DNA from: Lineus longissimus
Lineage: Eukaryota; Nemertea; Pilidiophora; Heteronemertea; Lineidae
Reading direction: 5' to 3'
DNA: 64,000 bases
Assembly (NCBI RefSeq): GCF_910592395.1
Contig: NC_088326.1
Coordinates: 11,663,001 to 11,727,000 of the forward strand
Shown here: piece by piece, positions 37,301-46,698 of the stretch
How positions within the stretch are numbered: position 1 is the stretch's first letter
Layout: each line of letters begins with the position of its first letter
Made by a program: the position numbers and the translations under genes
Notes under the pieces: generated by a model
The model's database searches: none
What the model was told of the DNA's origin: nothing
Seen by the model: the letters and a program-made list of their open reading frames with translations, nothing else

Positions 37301-40300
37301 AATTTAGGTGCGGTTTGAAAAATATTTGAAGAACGGTTGCTCATTATGATAGTCTGAACTTTGTTTCTCCAACTTTTCCCAAAATACTTTGTTTATGTTG
37401 TATAGCAGAGGGAATTGCGCAATACCCCAACTGAAAGGTGATGAGAGGATTCTGATTGATAATGAACATGAGACAATATTTACTTTACACTAGATCTGCA
37501 TGCTGTGTGTGTTAGTGTCAATATCAGATGCTAACTCTTTCAAGCCCAGACCTGAGCAGATGACATTTAAAATCATCATTTTCTCCATAAACAAACGCTG
37601 GGCAAGAACAAATTTCAAGAGGTATTTATCATTTTAATGATAGAAACTAACTTTCTTCAATTTGTTCAAAAACATTTTCCTCAAACACATGGGGTTAGTG
37701 ACCTGAACATTGAAGAAGTGTCGTTTGTTTCAATGATCTGAACAAAATTCTTGAATTTGTTCCGAAATATTTTTGTCAGGTTTAGCAGTGATGAGGTTGC
37801 AATGGTTTCTGTGGTTTTTAACCTGTTCACATGCGGCATAAAACTCTGCCATTAGGCACTTCTAATTTCCAACTTGATCTCCGACAGTTCCGACATAGTT
37901 CTGACATTTGGCCGATTTGTGCCATCAGCCAGGCTGTAAACAAACTGAGGCTTGTGGTCGTCTGCTCTTAAGCGTCAAGGACCAAAAAAATTAAGCGGTA
38001 ATCGTAAACCAATTTGGACTAAAGGCCGTGATAAATCTCATTTATGAGCTTATCAACAATGGAATGCCATGCTGGGTATGCAATTGGATCGATTCATAAA
38101 AACATTATGACAAACGCAGCGAGAAATAAAGGGTCATAAACTTCCTGTAAATAGCCGATGGGCGTTTATGTATTTAGACGTGTTGGCGGGTCATATAAGC
38201 ATATTTCGTGGGAGTTGAGTTTTCTTTCGCACTGTTTCACGATTATTTCTGGGAAATAACAATATCAACAAAACACCTCACATTGCAGATTTACCAGATA
38301 TGCAGATAAGGCGTCTGCCAGTCAGAAATTTTTACCGTAAATTTATCAACGCTAATTTTTTCAAATGTTGGTGAATGGGGCTTGGCTGTTATAAACCACT
38401 TTAAAAAACGCACTGAAAACATGTTTTCAAGCAAACCGGCCAGGTATGCAGCGCTCACTGTGTCCACAGTCGACTTAGACCAATGAAGCTACGGTGAAGA
38501 CAAGTGGAAAGTACATCAGACGCTAGCAGTGAAATATGTGAAACAGTCAGAAAAACTGCTTGCACAGGGTGATAAATCTGGTTGAGTTGCATTACATGAA
38601 TGTTTTCTTGAAGGGCCTTATTTCCTTACATATGTACTTGGCACGTACAGTAGAACATCTCTACTAAGGACTGACAAGTACTGTCCTTGGTAGAGAAGTG
38701 TCTGGATTAGAGAGGTCGAGTTCAATGGAAACACCCAACTTAGGACGAAAACTAGTGTCCTTAATAGAGAGGGTGTCCTTATAGAAGAGGTGTCCACTAA
38801 GGGAGGTTCCACTGTATCTATACTACTGCTACTGACAGAAGCAATTGATTCGAACAGCAGCCAGCCCCAGATGTGACTGTATACAGTCATTAAGCTTTGT
38901 TGTGCAAAGTAATAAGCTGGTTACGTTGTATAATGTGAATATTTTACCAATGCACTCTTAGAAATAATTTTCTTTCTGGATGAAACTGATATGGATGATG
39001 CCCTAATGCCCCCCTCCCCCTGATGATAGATCGAATATTCACAGCCACGTCTGGGCACAAACTAATCCCCCCCCCCCCATGGCGGATAATAGCTCTAAAA
39101 TTTACAGCAACTTAAAAACACAACCTATTGCCCCCCCTTGACAGATAGATCTAATATTTACAGCCAATTATAGGCAGAACTCCACCCACCCCCTCCCCCC
39201 ATCTGTAGTTACATATGAATTTAACCAACTAGTGAGACAGAAGCTTTCGACGTTGCTAAAGCGTGATTTCCAGCATGAAGCCTCCTACAACCAACCTACC
39301 GAGCTTTCTGATCAAACAGAGGCAAACTTCTGAAATAAGGACACGAAATCATCAGAAATGAAAAGAAAAAGAAATGAATAATACGAAATAATACAAATTA
39401 GAGTAAATATTTGATAGGAATATGTGAACATTTGTGGTATTTATTAAATAGCTGAGGTGGCAGTGATAGTCAACATACAGAATTTGACAACATGATATTT
39501 ACATTATCAGACTGTATAAGTTCTGAATTGACATACTTTAAAGAGCATTTGACTTATATTAGAGCTGTACTGCTCTTCATTACTATAACCACTATGAACA
39601 TTAACAATGGCCCAGGCACTTCTTAGCAAATATCAAGTCGCAAATTGCTGCTATGGGCCAATTTATATCCAACATCAAGTGACTATTCTGATTCATAACC
39701 GGTCTTATATTGGTGAAATTAGAGTATCTATATTGGTATACACAACAGCAATGTTGAAATTTACAAATGTACACCAAATGTGTATTTACATAATCAAAAA
39801 ATGTCAAAGTTCGAATTTCGAAGTTTGAACGAGCGCATTGGCATTCAATAGTTTGTGCTATCGGAATGTCCTATTAAAGAAAAGAATGTGTTTTCCACTC
39901 AATCATCTGAGCACCGCTATGCAAATATCATTATCCTAATTGATAAGGAATGAATGTATGTAATCACTTTTTCAAGTTCTTCAAGTAAAATTTCAGATGT
40001 TATCAACAAGAATAGCGTCAAGTCCCAGTAGAACGCCCCCTGGTCTTTTTAATGTTAACTGTAACAACTTCAATCTGATATCGATTATTTTAGCTTTATC
40101 CCTGGGGTTTTAATACATTTTTGATACTGAAGTGATTGCTAATTATAGATATCCATCCTGCTAGTTAAAGATCTGTTAATTATAAACAGAATCCACCCAC
40201 TAAAGTCTAATATTATAATAACAGATTGAAGATGGCTGACTTTAAAGTACATGTAAGTAGAACCTCTCTATTAAGGACACCCTTGGGACTGACAAATGCT

Positions 40301-43300
40301 GTCCTTAATAGGGAGGTGTCCTGATTAAACAGGTCTGGTTTTGTAAAAACAACCCTTTTGGGACACAACACCACTGTCCCTTATAGTGAAGTTGTCCTGC
40401 TAGGCAAACTTGCGAGGAATGAGTGAGCGAAAATATGTCTTCATTAAAGGTACTGAATTCTTTTTAAATCACCAATTTTTGGGAAATTTATAAAAATTAT
40501 TACCATATGTCAGACACGTCCCAAATAAAGTAAAGTCCTGAGAATGGACATTTTGATTCTGAATCTCCACCCATTCTGAACTTCCTCCCATTCGCGCATC
40601 AACCTAATATCCCGTTTGGGAGGTAATATCTCATCAACCTCCCGATTTCGAGGTAACCTCCCGTTTTTGAGCTAAACTCCCAAAGCGGCAATAGTCCCCA
40701 ACTAGTAAGGGGAATCTGTGACTCCAATAGACAAGGAACTTTCTAGGAATGACAAAATAAGCAAGATTTGGACCGGTGGGTGTAAAGAAGTCAATGGGAT
40801 ATTATGAACGATTCTTCCACAACCTGTCTTTTGAAACGAGAGACCTATTCCCAACGATACGATTACCCATGATGCCCTTGCGACAGGAAGTTATTGAAAG
40901 ACGAAAGAATGGGGGACAACTAATATTGTAGTGAAAACGAATAATATAAGGCAAAAGGATAGATGTTAAAGTGAAGGTAACGTGAAGTTAACACCGATAT
41001 CCGCTGCTGCCACCTTTGGGCTATGACGTTCTGCATTTAAGTGTCCTGCAGACATACGATTGAAATCACAGCAACCTGTGATAAAAATTGCATGCAAAAT
41101 GAATCGCTTGTTTACAAATGCCTGTGACGGGTGCTGCAATCAGGATTGCTGCGACTGGAATTGCTTGTTTGTGTAGCTTCAGTCACAAAGATAGAAAATA
41201 AAATCGAATATTTTTATGTGAAAAAGATCAAGGACCCGCACACCAGGTAAAAAGGTAAGGAGATAAGTAAGTCGGGGGACAGGGAACCCAAAACCGCAAT
41301 GTCGGATGAGTAAACCGCATACCTGTCAGCAACTGCATAACTCCTGAAAAAAATCACGAAAAATTCGACATTAAATTATGTCCGAAAAAAATCGGAAATC
41401 ACATTTAGATGAATATTTCTTTGAGGACTTTGAGTCAACGCTGCAGGTGGCAGCAGTTGGAACCAAATTCCAGGATTTCGTATACGGTTAGGCATAGGCA
41501 TAGACGACAACCGTATCAGAGACCTGTGTGTGTATGCGTTAACCGGATACATAATCTGGAAATTTGCGTAAACCGGATACAAAATCTAGTGTCCTTAATG
41601 GAGAGTGTGTCCTTAATAGAGAGGTGTCCGCTAAGGAAGGTTCCAGTGTATATTATTTTAGCAAACAAACAGACGCCTACAATATCAATTTCGCTGCCTG
41701 AAAACTCAGGAAGACTGCAGTTTTAGCCGGCTTTCCCTCCCAATATCATGAAGAGATTGGATCGGTTTTTAGCTTGTACAGCAAAGCTATCGGAGATACC
41801 ATCGATATCTATTTTGTGGAGGCGGTGGGAGTGGTACTATTCATTTACAGGCTTAAATCAGAAGCAACGAGATGTCTATGTGTAGGCCAGGTATAGGGTG
41901 CGCTGCTATGGTTGACGGATTTAAATTTTCAAAATATCAAATAAAATCTTTAAACCCAAAGAAATGACGCCAATAGGGCAGGCCTGACCTTCAGTATTTC
42001 GATTATAGCGTTCTATTTGAATTTTTTAAGACGATCCCATTTTTTCGTTCATACAGGTACGCGTGGATTTATGTCAAACTCGTTCATGCCATTTCCTGGC
42101 CTAAACGGGTGGAGTCACCAGCCCAACAGTTATCATTGGTGCCCAAACACAGTAGCACAAAAAATCGCCCAGACACTGTGATAACCCTCAGGAAAGCTTC
42201 TACCAGGTAAGAGTGTGAATCAATTCCTATTTTCTATTCATTTCTGACAAGTAACGCCATCCAACAGAAGAGTGCGACATCGTAAGTGTTCGCCAACGAG
42301 GCGAAGCTCTCGAGGCTTAGTTAAGATGAGATGTTGGCAAATACACCGTCTCTGTTCTTCTGGAGTACTGTGCAAACAGGACAGATGTTGGATTGTTGGA
42401 ATCGCTTCTACGGTAAATAAATGTAGAGTTGGCTGTATTGTCGAGCACTTTTCGCATGTTAAGGTGTTGTGAAAATTTCAAAGGCAAGTCGCCGAGATAT
42501 TTTTGTGTAATCGCTGTTTACAGCGTAGGAGCACTTTTGGAAATGGCAATCACCTCCCTGAAGGTAGTCTCCGAGACGAGGCTAGCCACCTCTCAAAGTA
42601 AGCAGCCTCAAATCGAAAGCTACCTTGAAACGGGGCCCTTGTACGAACCCTACATGTCTATCACTCTTGCGGTTTTTCTTCAGTGTGATGAGGATATCCC
42701 ACGACACCAAAGGACCTTTTTTTTTCAAACTGATGTCTGATATCCGTCTTCAATCTCTCAAAACAAAAACAGTAGCGAAATCAAATTTTAAACACTAAAG
42801 ACAGAGACGCATCATCAGTTTGAGAACCTCAACGTGATTTCCACCATTTTTTCTACAAGCCTTATTTTCGCAATGTCAAAATTTGCTTTGCAGGACACCC
42901 AAGGTAAAATATACTTGCCAACATATACATGAATAGATCAAGGCATTTGGCAACTCATTGTAGTTGCACCCCATCCAATCACGGGAAAAAAATTCTGGTC
43001 TCCAACATCCCATCACCATTGCGGTGATAAAGCTTGCAATATATCACAATTTTCCACATGGTTGCTGTGTTGTGTAGGCGGTCAGATGGCTTCACACTGA
43101 ACGGTTTCAGCTTTGAGCCTGGCTAATCAGGTCTACATACAAACAGATGTTGCCTTGGGCCATAAAGAGGGTTAAAACCTTTTTGCAACAGGCATCGGTG
43201 AAGGAGGAAGCCTATATTAGACGTATATATATATCTATTTATTAAAGTGTCACCATTACGTACAATAATGCCAGCCTATGAAGGCTTACGAGACACTATA

Positions 43301-43968
43301 ACATCATCAAACTCTTTTAAATCATGGCTGCTGCCTCTTCATTGACAACCATCCCGGCCCCACCGACTTATTCCCAACTTGACTCTCCCAAGCCCAAAAG
43401 GTCGTATGTCCAACAAGGTCGTTATACTGCAAACTCCGTTATTTTGACGCACATGACATTTTCACTTGCGGCCATAAAGGGTCAAAATCTACAAACCTTA
43501 TGCATACTGAGAGTGACTTAACTGATGGTGATACCATTGGAAATCTATTTACAGATGGAAGGGAAATATCTTGAACATATACTCCCTAGCATTAGGACTT
43601 GACCTACACCATTGAAACCGTGTTAACAATATAAAGTTCAATTTGATCAGTGGATGCAAATTTACTAGAGATTGTCGACAGTTTCACCACTGTCCACAAT
43701 CCATGGCTTTTCAGGACCGACATTTCTTACGTCAACTTCCCGCATTACTTCTAGCACCAACCGATAAATAGACACAACATAACCCAGGCAAAACAACCCA
43801 AACTTTTATTTACCTATCATCCAAGTTTTCCATCGACTTCGAAATATGCAGCCTCCTCGGTTTGTAATGGTTCGGCACCTGGAGTAGCCGGGCACTCGCG
43901 AAATCATTCATGCCCTCTGGTGGCAAAATCAGTACCGGCATTTTACTATTCGGCGTCTGCACCGCCAT
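19235..43968 (-). CDS. TMCC: TMCC family protein (transmembrane and coiled-coil domains 1/2/3 homolog), 12 coding exons
   Basis: The coding sequence is complement(join(19235..19361, 21414..21592, 21880..21969, 22260..22391, 22653..22878, 29502..29598, 33251..33330, 35134..35178, 35457..35682, 35815..35977, 36255..36438, 43814..43968)), 1704 nt, 567 residues. All phases agree. Family hallmarks run in order: [17 protein letters not shown] (180-196) in the first coiled coil, [19 protein letters not shown] (263-281), KYGSDDE (329-335), [11 protein letters not shown] (409-419) in the second coiled coil, and MELQQQQQQ (470-478). Two membrane segments follow (about 497-519 and 529-543), then a short tail ending at Q567. 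Vertebrate TMCC proteins are ER-anchored; TMCC1 works at ER-endosome contacts in endosome fission. The same location is inferred here. The basic, serine-rich N-terminus (1-110) is the least conserved part. The start is well supported because an in-frame TAG lies 18 nt upstream. The invertebrate gene probably predates the vertebrate TMCC1/2/3 split, so no number is given. Confidence 0.95.
19429..20918. mobile_element. TTAA-flanked non-autonomous element (1490 bp) in TMCC intron 11
   Basis: The left end reads AGGCCAACGCCATTGGTGAA and the complement of the right end AGGCCCACTCCATTCATTGA; similarity continues for about 50 bp of A/T-rich sequence. TTAA flanks both ends (19425-19428 and 20919-20922). 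No transposase frame is present. It encloses a SINE-like segment near 20660-20830. Related ends occur at 17300-17352 and related internal sequence at 53533-53680. Confidence 0.68.
20655..20835 (+). mobile_element. SINE-like repeat with a tRNA-like head
   Basis: The segment carries TTTGACTCTCGTATGGACC, resembling a decayed pol III B box, then the words GGCGAGGCACTTAACCC and CTCTCCACCCAGGAGTAAA. That word pair (a G-rich 'aggcactta' block followed by 'ccacccaggtgtaaa') is familiar from SINEs spread through marine invertebrate genomes. It appears truncated or decayed. Confidence 0.55.
21275..21345 (+). repeat. Fragment of the CCTCTCTATTAAGGACAC repeat family
   Basis: This reads TACAGTCCACCTCTCTGTTAAGGACACC, related to the complete MITE at 38648-38814. 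Only one end is recognisable. It lies in intron 11, near exon 11. Confidence 0.5.
21414..21592 (-). CDS. TMCC: TMCC exon 11 (polyQ and first membrane segment)
   Basis: The acceptor is CTTATTTCAG|ATTACG and the donor ACACG|GTAAGT (phase 2). It encodes MELQQQQQQ, then a conserved linker ([10 protein letters not shown]), then a hydrophobic stretch of about 23 residues (497-519) ahead of SPFITTR. Confidence 0.97.
21880..21969 (-). CDS. TMCC: TMCC exon 10
   Basis: The acceptor is TACTTTCAG|GAGTTA and the donor ACAAGG|GTAAGA; the exon is 30 whole codons. It encodes [20 protein letters not shown] through to SCQTR, matching the second coiled coil just before the polyQ motif in vertebrate TMCC proteins. 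Confidence 0.95.
22260..22391 (-). CDS. TMCC: TMCC exon 9, with a GC splice donor
   Basis: The acceptor is CTGTTTCAG|ACACAA and the exon is 44 whole codons. It encodes [20 protein letters not shown], the signature of the second coiled coil. The donor is AAACAG|GCAAGT, a GC-AG intron with otherwise perfect U1 complementarity, as is usual for this rare donor class. Extending to the next GT would break the fit with exon 10. Confidence 0.95.
22653..22878 (-). CDS. TMCC: TMCC exon 8, with two possible acceptors
   Basis: The acceptor is CTTCTACCAG|ATATT at 22878 or GCCTTCCAG|TTTTAAG at 22848; both join exon 7 in frame and differ by 30 nt (10 residues). The donor is TTGAAG|GTGAGG (phase 0). The exon encodes KYGSDDE, a serine/glycine-rich stretch and the start of the second coiled coil ([19 protein letters not shown]). 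Confidence 0.93.
22937..23125. repeat. Tandem pair of ~83-nt hairpins in TMCC intron 7
   Basis: Two copies lie 103 bp apart. In each, TTTACACCCCCA pairs with TGGGGGTGAAA, and an inner AATAGACTCTT pairs with AAGAGTCTATT (perfect in copy one; two mismatches in copy two), around a conserved loop TCGATGCATTAACTGG. They sit about 60-250 nt upstream of the exon 8 acceptors on the transcribed strand. Confidence 0.8.
23474..23780. mobile_element. Possible hAT-like MITE
   Basis: The left end CAGTGTTCACCACAGCC resembles the complement of the right end, CAGTGTTCTCCGCATCC. CAGTG-type ends are typical of hAT elements. The flanks CATATGCC and GATATGCC match at seven of eight positions. The interior contains poly-G and poly-T runs and no transposase. 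Confidence 0.5.
24201..24293. repeat. 19-bp minisatellite, about five units
   Basis: The unit AGAGTGTCAGTACTCCAAA is repeated about 4.9 times without substitutions. It contains AGTACT, a 6-bp palindrome. It lies in TMCC intron 7. Confidence 0.93.
24955..26221. other. AT-rich intron sequence, no gene
   Basis: 24955-25520 is a very AT-rich mosaic with words such as GCGAAAAT and TTGCAAATTTT that recall the TACAGTAAACCAC MITE family. An open frame of 104 codons at 25603-25917 opposes the gene; no domain was recognised and it has no splice support. Confidence 0.4.
26222..26425. mobile_element. MITE of the TACAGTAAACCAC family
   Basis: The left end TACAGTAAACCACTGAATTT faces the complement-like right end GCGGTTTAGTGTA. 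The interior is AT-rich and non-coding. Similar ends occur at 28157-28488 and 32905-33072. A TA target is likely, suggesting Tc1/mariner-type mobilisation. Confidence 0.5.
28157..28488. mobile_element. MITE with ACTGTAAA ends in TMCC intron 7
   Basis: The left end ACTGTAAAAGTGCCAAATTT matches the complement of the right end ACTGTAAACTGCCAAATTTT over about 22 bp. TA dinucleotides flank both sides. The element is about 330 bp and has no coding capacity. Confidence 0.65.
29295..29495. promoter_or_regulatory. Cluster of extended nuclear-receptor half-sites
   Basis: TGACCTTGA (complement TCAAGGTCA, the extended half-site bound by ERR and NR5A receptors) occurs at 29295, 29317, 29438 and 29487. 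Further CCTTGACCT and GTGACCTCACCTT words lie between. The cluster is immediately inside TMCC intron 7, ending 7 bp from the exon 7 donor. It may be only a degenerate repeat. Confidence 0.4.
29502..29598 (-). CDS. TMCC: TMCC exon 7
   Basis: The acceptor is TTTCTAACAG|GTTCG and the donor GCAAG|GTGAGG (phase 2); the exon is 97 bp. It encodes an acidic, serine-rich linker ([19 protein letters not shown]) between the two conserved halves. The linker is poorly conserved, so the call rests on splice sites, exact phase and position. It could be alternatively spliced, but skipping it alone would shift the frame. Confidence 0.85.
29936..30262 (+). mobile_element. tRNA-derived SINE
   Basis: The head is tRNA-like: TGGCAAGCATG resembles an A box, and GGTTCGATCCC at 30005-30015 is a perfect B box. 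The acceptor-like arms CCAAGTGG and CCACTTGG pair. The head is followed by about 230 bp of unrelated body and a short tail of ACC-A repeats (30248-30260). It lies antisense in TMCC intron 7. A true tRNA gene is unlikely because the anticodon arm is irregular and a SINE body follows. Confidence 0.82.
30265..32904. other. Intron sequence, no recognisable gene
   Basis: Largely AT-rich intron. Overlapping opposed frames at 31728-32176 (108 and 133 codons) show no known domain. Confidence 0.4.
32905..33072. mobile_element. Probable MITE of the TACAGTAAACCAC family
   Basis: The left end TGTAAACCATCAA and the right end GTGGTTTACGGTA form inverted ends similar to those at 26222. The interior is AT-rich. 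It lies just 3' of exon 6 in the direction of transcription. Confidence 0.5.
33251..33330 (-). CDS. TMCC: TMCC exon 6
   Basis: The acceptor is CTTTCCAG|GACC and the donor ACCTCC|GTAAGT (phase 1); the exon is 80 bp. It encodes the highly conserved [19 protein letters not shown] motif, which by itself identifies the family. Confidence 0.97.
33779..33835. repeat. 24-bp tandem repeat of a nuclear-receptor half-site
   Basis: TGACCTTGACCTTGGTTAAT units place TGACCTTGA at 33779, 33803 and 33827, exactly 24 bp apart. The first two units hold overlapping direct half-sites. It lies in TMCC intron 5. Confidence 0.75.
34500..34775. repeat. Degenerate ~95-bp tandem repeat, three to four units
   Basis: The words CTTATCC-GAAAATCAAGGACAAAA and TTCAGAAAATGCTTCAG(T/G)GGGTC recur about every 95 bp. 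It lies in TMCC intron 5. There is no coding potential. Confidence 0.7.
35134..35178 (-). CDS. TMCC: TMCC exon 5 (45-bp micro-exon)
   Basis: The acceptor is CTCTTTCAG|GGGTG and the donor TCAGG|GTAAGA (phase 2). It encodes [14 protein letters not shown], matching the glycine-rich segment after the first coiled coil in vertebrate TMCC proteins. It is too short for most ORF scans. Confidence 0.93.
35457..35682 (-). CDS. TMCC: TMCC exon 4
   Basis: The acceptor is TTCTTTCAG|AAAATG and the donor TTGAA|GTGAGT (phase 2); the exon is 226 bp. It encodes [17 protein letters not shown] and the remaining first coiled coil, ending in the family's [10 protein letters not shown] motif. This is one of the most conserved parts of TMCC proteins. 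Confidence 0.97.
35815..35977 (-). CDS. TMCC: TMCC exon 3
   Basis: The acceptor is GATTTGCAG|ATGG and the donor GAAG|GTGAGT (phase 1). It encodes residues 114-167, including [20 protein letters not shown], the start of the first coiled coil conserved in the family. It begins with an in-frame ATG, so an alternative shorter isoform starting here is possible. Confidence 0.94.
36255..36438 (-). CDS. TMCC: TMCC exon 2
   Basis: The acceptor is CTCTCTCCAG|GAAAAAG and the donor GCG|GTAGGT (phase 0); the exon is 184 bp. It encodes a lysine- and serine-rich, probably disordered N-terminal segment (residues 52-113). Conservation is weak here, so support rests on the open frame, splice sites and matching phases. 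Intron 1 is 7.4 kb. Confidence 0.82.
36665..38645. repeat. Intron 1 segment with ~295-bp direct duplication
   Basis: The words AAGCCCAGACCTGAGCAGA and GACATTTAAAATCA recur at about 37250 and 37547 with similar flanks, giving two diverged copies. The remainder is AT-rich intron with no recognisable exon. An unannotated alternative first exon cannot be excluded. Confidence 0.6.
38648..38814. mobile_element. TA-flanked MITE, 167 bp
   Basis: The left end CAGTAGAACATCTCTACTAA matches the complement of the right end, CAGTGGAACCTCCCTTAGTG. TA dinucleotides flank it (38646-38647 and 38815-38816), fitting Tc1/mariner-type insertion. The GTCCTTAATAGAGAGG-type word recurs at 21275, 40261, 41590 and 58190. 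Confidence 0.75.
38990..39225. repeat. ~75-bp tandem repeat with C-rich tracts
   Basis: Three units combine a poly-C run (up to about 13 C) with GATAGATC-AATATT-ACAGCCA words. The homopolymer runs are likely to vary in length or contain assembly errors. Confidence 0.7.
39226..43813. other. Intron 1 remainder
   Basis: 40256-40398 is a diverged copy of the CCTCTCTATTAAGGACAC family and 41585-41655 a fragment of its right end. 40560-40690 has a short CTCCCGTTT-type repeat. No coding exon was found. Short frames at 42272-42740 and 43324-43521 match no family I know. Confidence 0.45.
43814..43968 (-). CDS. TMCC: TMCC exon 1 (first coding exon)
   Basis: It starts at ATG 43968-43966 in a strong context (A at -3, G at +4), with an in-frame TAG at 43986-43984. 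It encodes residues 1-51 plus two bases of residue 52 and ends at an AG|GTAAAT donor (phase 2). The sequence is basic near its end ([16 protein letters not shown]). Exon 2 begins with the G that completes an arginine codon. Confidence 0.88.
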
Positions 43969-43996
43969 TTTGTCACCACGAGTCTAATCCAATCAG
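43957..43996 (-). promoter_or_regulatory. Start region of TMCC: TISU/YY1-like start context and CCAAT box
   Basis: The start codon sits in CAAAATGGCGGT, which matches 10 of 12 positions of the TISU element (SAASATGGCGGC, overlapping the YY1 motif). A CCAATCAG box lies at 43989-43996, only about 20 bp upstream of the ATG. TISU genes have very short 5' UTRs, so transcription could begin within tens of bases of the ATG. No TATA box was seen. Confidence 0.4.
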
Positions 43997-45165
43997 ATTT
44001 GAGTTCATTACCAGCAGTTTTGACCACGTTATCACAAAACGAATACCAAACGTCTATCCTTTTTTACCAAAGTTAAGTGAATCCTTTTTGGTCCAAGTTG
44101 AAGAATTCGATTATTTTTAGCCGCGACTAATTCTATTACCATGTCATGCGTACTTCCTCCCAGTGACACACAGACTGCTGACCTCGTCAACGTAATCGCC
44201 AAATATTTCAGATTATGATGTCGTTTTGATGACGAATATCACATGTCTTTCCTCCAATCTCCGATCACGTCAACATTATATACATCCAACAAATATATCC
44301 AACCATTCATTGCGATAACAGATCAAAGCTTTCTGAGAATTTCAAATGATGTCCTAAAAATAGATATCGGTCATGAGTTCCTGGAACATCTATTTCATTA
44401 TTTCAAATAAACCTAACTTATGGACTTCCGATAAACTGTCTATCACGAAACTATCCCTGCCCGTGACATCCTTTATTATCCTATAAACGGTGAATTCCTC
44501 AATATTTAAAAAAATTATAATTTGTAGTGCGAATTTCATAAAGTGTCTCCTATATCTTTCTGTTCCTTGTACATTTCATTCTGCAAGTTTTTCCTCTTCA
44601 TTCAGTTTTGTTGTGTATTTCAATTTACAAACCAGTCAATTCCAGTCTCCACTGCTACTAACTGCGACCATCAACACAACCTAGATCAGAAATTTAAAAG
44701 TTTACCAGACATGCCAGGGCGGAGAGCACAGAATGCCGCATTTGCTGCAGAAAGCTAATGGTTGATGCATGAAAGTTGAAATTTCCAGCTTTTTGATACT
44801 GTATTTTGACAGCGCCTTTGCAAATAGAGAAAGCTTGCCAAAACTTCACAGTGTACTCTAGGCAGCTGACAATTTTCACAGCTCTTACTGGCATGATATT
44901 AAGGTCAATGATCTCGACCGACAAATTAGACAATGCATTGTATGTGATGGCCTTGTTCTAAAATGGAGAATAGCATAATGCTTAATGTGCTTAAGAGACC
45001 TTCGCCCTGAATGTTGGATAGAATACTTGAATAACAAACTCATTGACTGATACTTCAAGTACTGAGAGCAAGTTTCCAACTCATTTTCTGTGTCAAGACC
45101 ACTGCACTGAAATCCACCAGCAATACCCTAGTTTCACCAATCAGAGACTATTCCAAAATTTTAAA
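43997..45165. other. Upstream of TMCC, no recognisable gene
   Basis: AT-rich sequence with no splice-consistent exon and no known domain. It should hold any distal promoter elements, but none can be named with confidence. Confidence 0.4.
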
Positions 45166-45167
45166 GG

Positions 45168-45300
45168 CTGACCATAGGCGAAGCCATTCTGGCTCAAACT
45201 TGTAATCCTAAAGTAATCAGAACTCTTCCAAAATGAAGTGAATGCCAATTTCAAGGGTGGGAGTCAGTGCTTTGTTTTCAAGATCAGACTCCCAGCCTTG
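45168..45300. repeat. Dispersed leader repeat (related copy 55553-55680)
   Basis: About 120 bp including CAATTTCAAGGGTGGGAGTC is shared, at roughly 75% identity, with 55553-55680. In both places a tandem array carrying ATCAAAATC words follows directly. Confidence 0.75.
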
Positions 45301-45329
45301 CTTTCGGATCAGAATCCCAAAGCAGTAGC

Positions 45330-46055
45330 AATACCACATCAAAATCTAACAGAATCCCAAAGCCAATGTCTACGGATGCTCCACATCAAAATCAACAGAA
45401 CCCCAAAGCCACTGTCTACAGATGCTCCACATCAAAATGGAACAGAATCCCAAAGCCAATGTCTACGGATGCTCCACATCAAAATCTAACAGAACCCCAA
45501 AGCCACTGTCTACGGATGCTCCACACCAAAATCAAACAGAACCCCAAAGCCACTGCCTACGGACACTCCACATCAAAATCTAACAGAATCCCAAAGCCAC
45601 TGTCTACGGATGCTCCACATCAAAATCTAACAGAATCCCAAAGCCACTGTCTACGGATGCTCCACATCAAAATCGAACAGAACCCCAAAGCCACTGTCTA
45701 CGGATGCTCCACATCAAAATCTAACAGAATCCCAAAGCCACTGTCTACGGATGCTCCACATCAAAATCTAACAGAACCCCAAAGCCACTGTATACGGATG
45801 CTCCACATCAAAATCTAACAGAACCCCAAAGCCACTGTCTACGGGTGCTCCACATCAAAATCTAACAGAACCCCAAAGCCACTGTCTACGGATGCTCCAC
45901 ATCAAAATCTAACAGAACCCCAAAGCCACTGTCTACGGATGCTCCACATCAAAATCTAACAGAACCCCAAAGCCACTGTCTACGGATGCTCCACATCAAA
46001 ATCTAACAGAATCCCAAAGCCACTGTCTACGGATGCTCCACATTAAAATTGAACT
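45330..46055. repeat. 47-bp minisatellite, about 16 units
   Basis: The unit combines AACAGAA(T/C)CCCAAAGCCACTG with TCTACGGATGCTCCACATCAA. It runs for about 725 bp with occasional substitutions (for example T/C after AACAGAA). The 183-codon open frame across it cycles through the three frames of the same unit, because 47 is not a multiple of three, and is not a gene. Confidence 0.95.
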
Positions 46056-46698
46056 GAATCCAAAACCTGTTGCACAGAAAATGCACTAAAATACTTCCAG
46101 ATATGCTTCAAGCCACGAGTAAACATGGAAGTCCTCGATCGTCTCTTTGAATGAATTAGCCGAATTCAAACTTTTATCAGCCGATAAAACATCATATCTG
46201 CCGATAAACATGACACACTTCCGCATGAAAGCCTTTGTGATAAAAGTGGGCAAAGACCCAATCCGGTCATGAAGCCATTACTTCTAATCTGTAAATGACC
46301 TAAATATAAATAGAATGGCATAAAAATGCATTTCGGACAGCTGTCCGGGACCGCCCCTGAAATATTACGAATGAGGACACTTGGGGTGAATTAAACGCTA
46401 TTCCGCTATTCCGGGTGAAAGACCTCAGAGATATTGATAAGGAAATGATTAATATCAGTCAAAGAGGATTTGTCTGACGATGTCAAGAAATGGACGGAAA
46501 GCAGACCGGACCTAATTTGCCACGCAGAGGATAGACAATTATCGTGTCACGCAGTTAACTGTAGTTGGTCGCCCGAATGGCCGCATGTCTGCACGACCGA
46601 AAGATAGATTGGATAATGTCAAAAAGCCTATTGGTGCATAAGAGATGCATGAGCATTGCACAAAAGATGAAATCAAGCACTTCATCACGGTAGATGGA

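Noticed and set aside
45267-45818. 183-codon open frame with a repeated IPKP-ST-APHQN peptide
   Set aside because: It is the translation of a 47-bp minisatellite cycling through all three frames; there is no start context, splice signal or domain.
45330-46055. Possible CRISPR-like regular array
   Set aside because: Units are contiguous with no unique spacers, and the context is an animal genome; the same applies to the arrays at 15722, 24201 and 49672.
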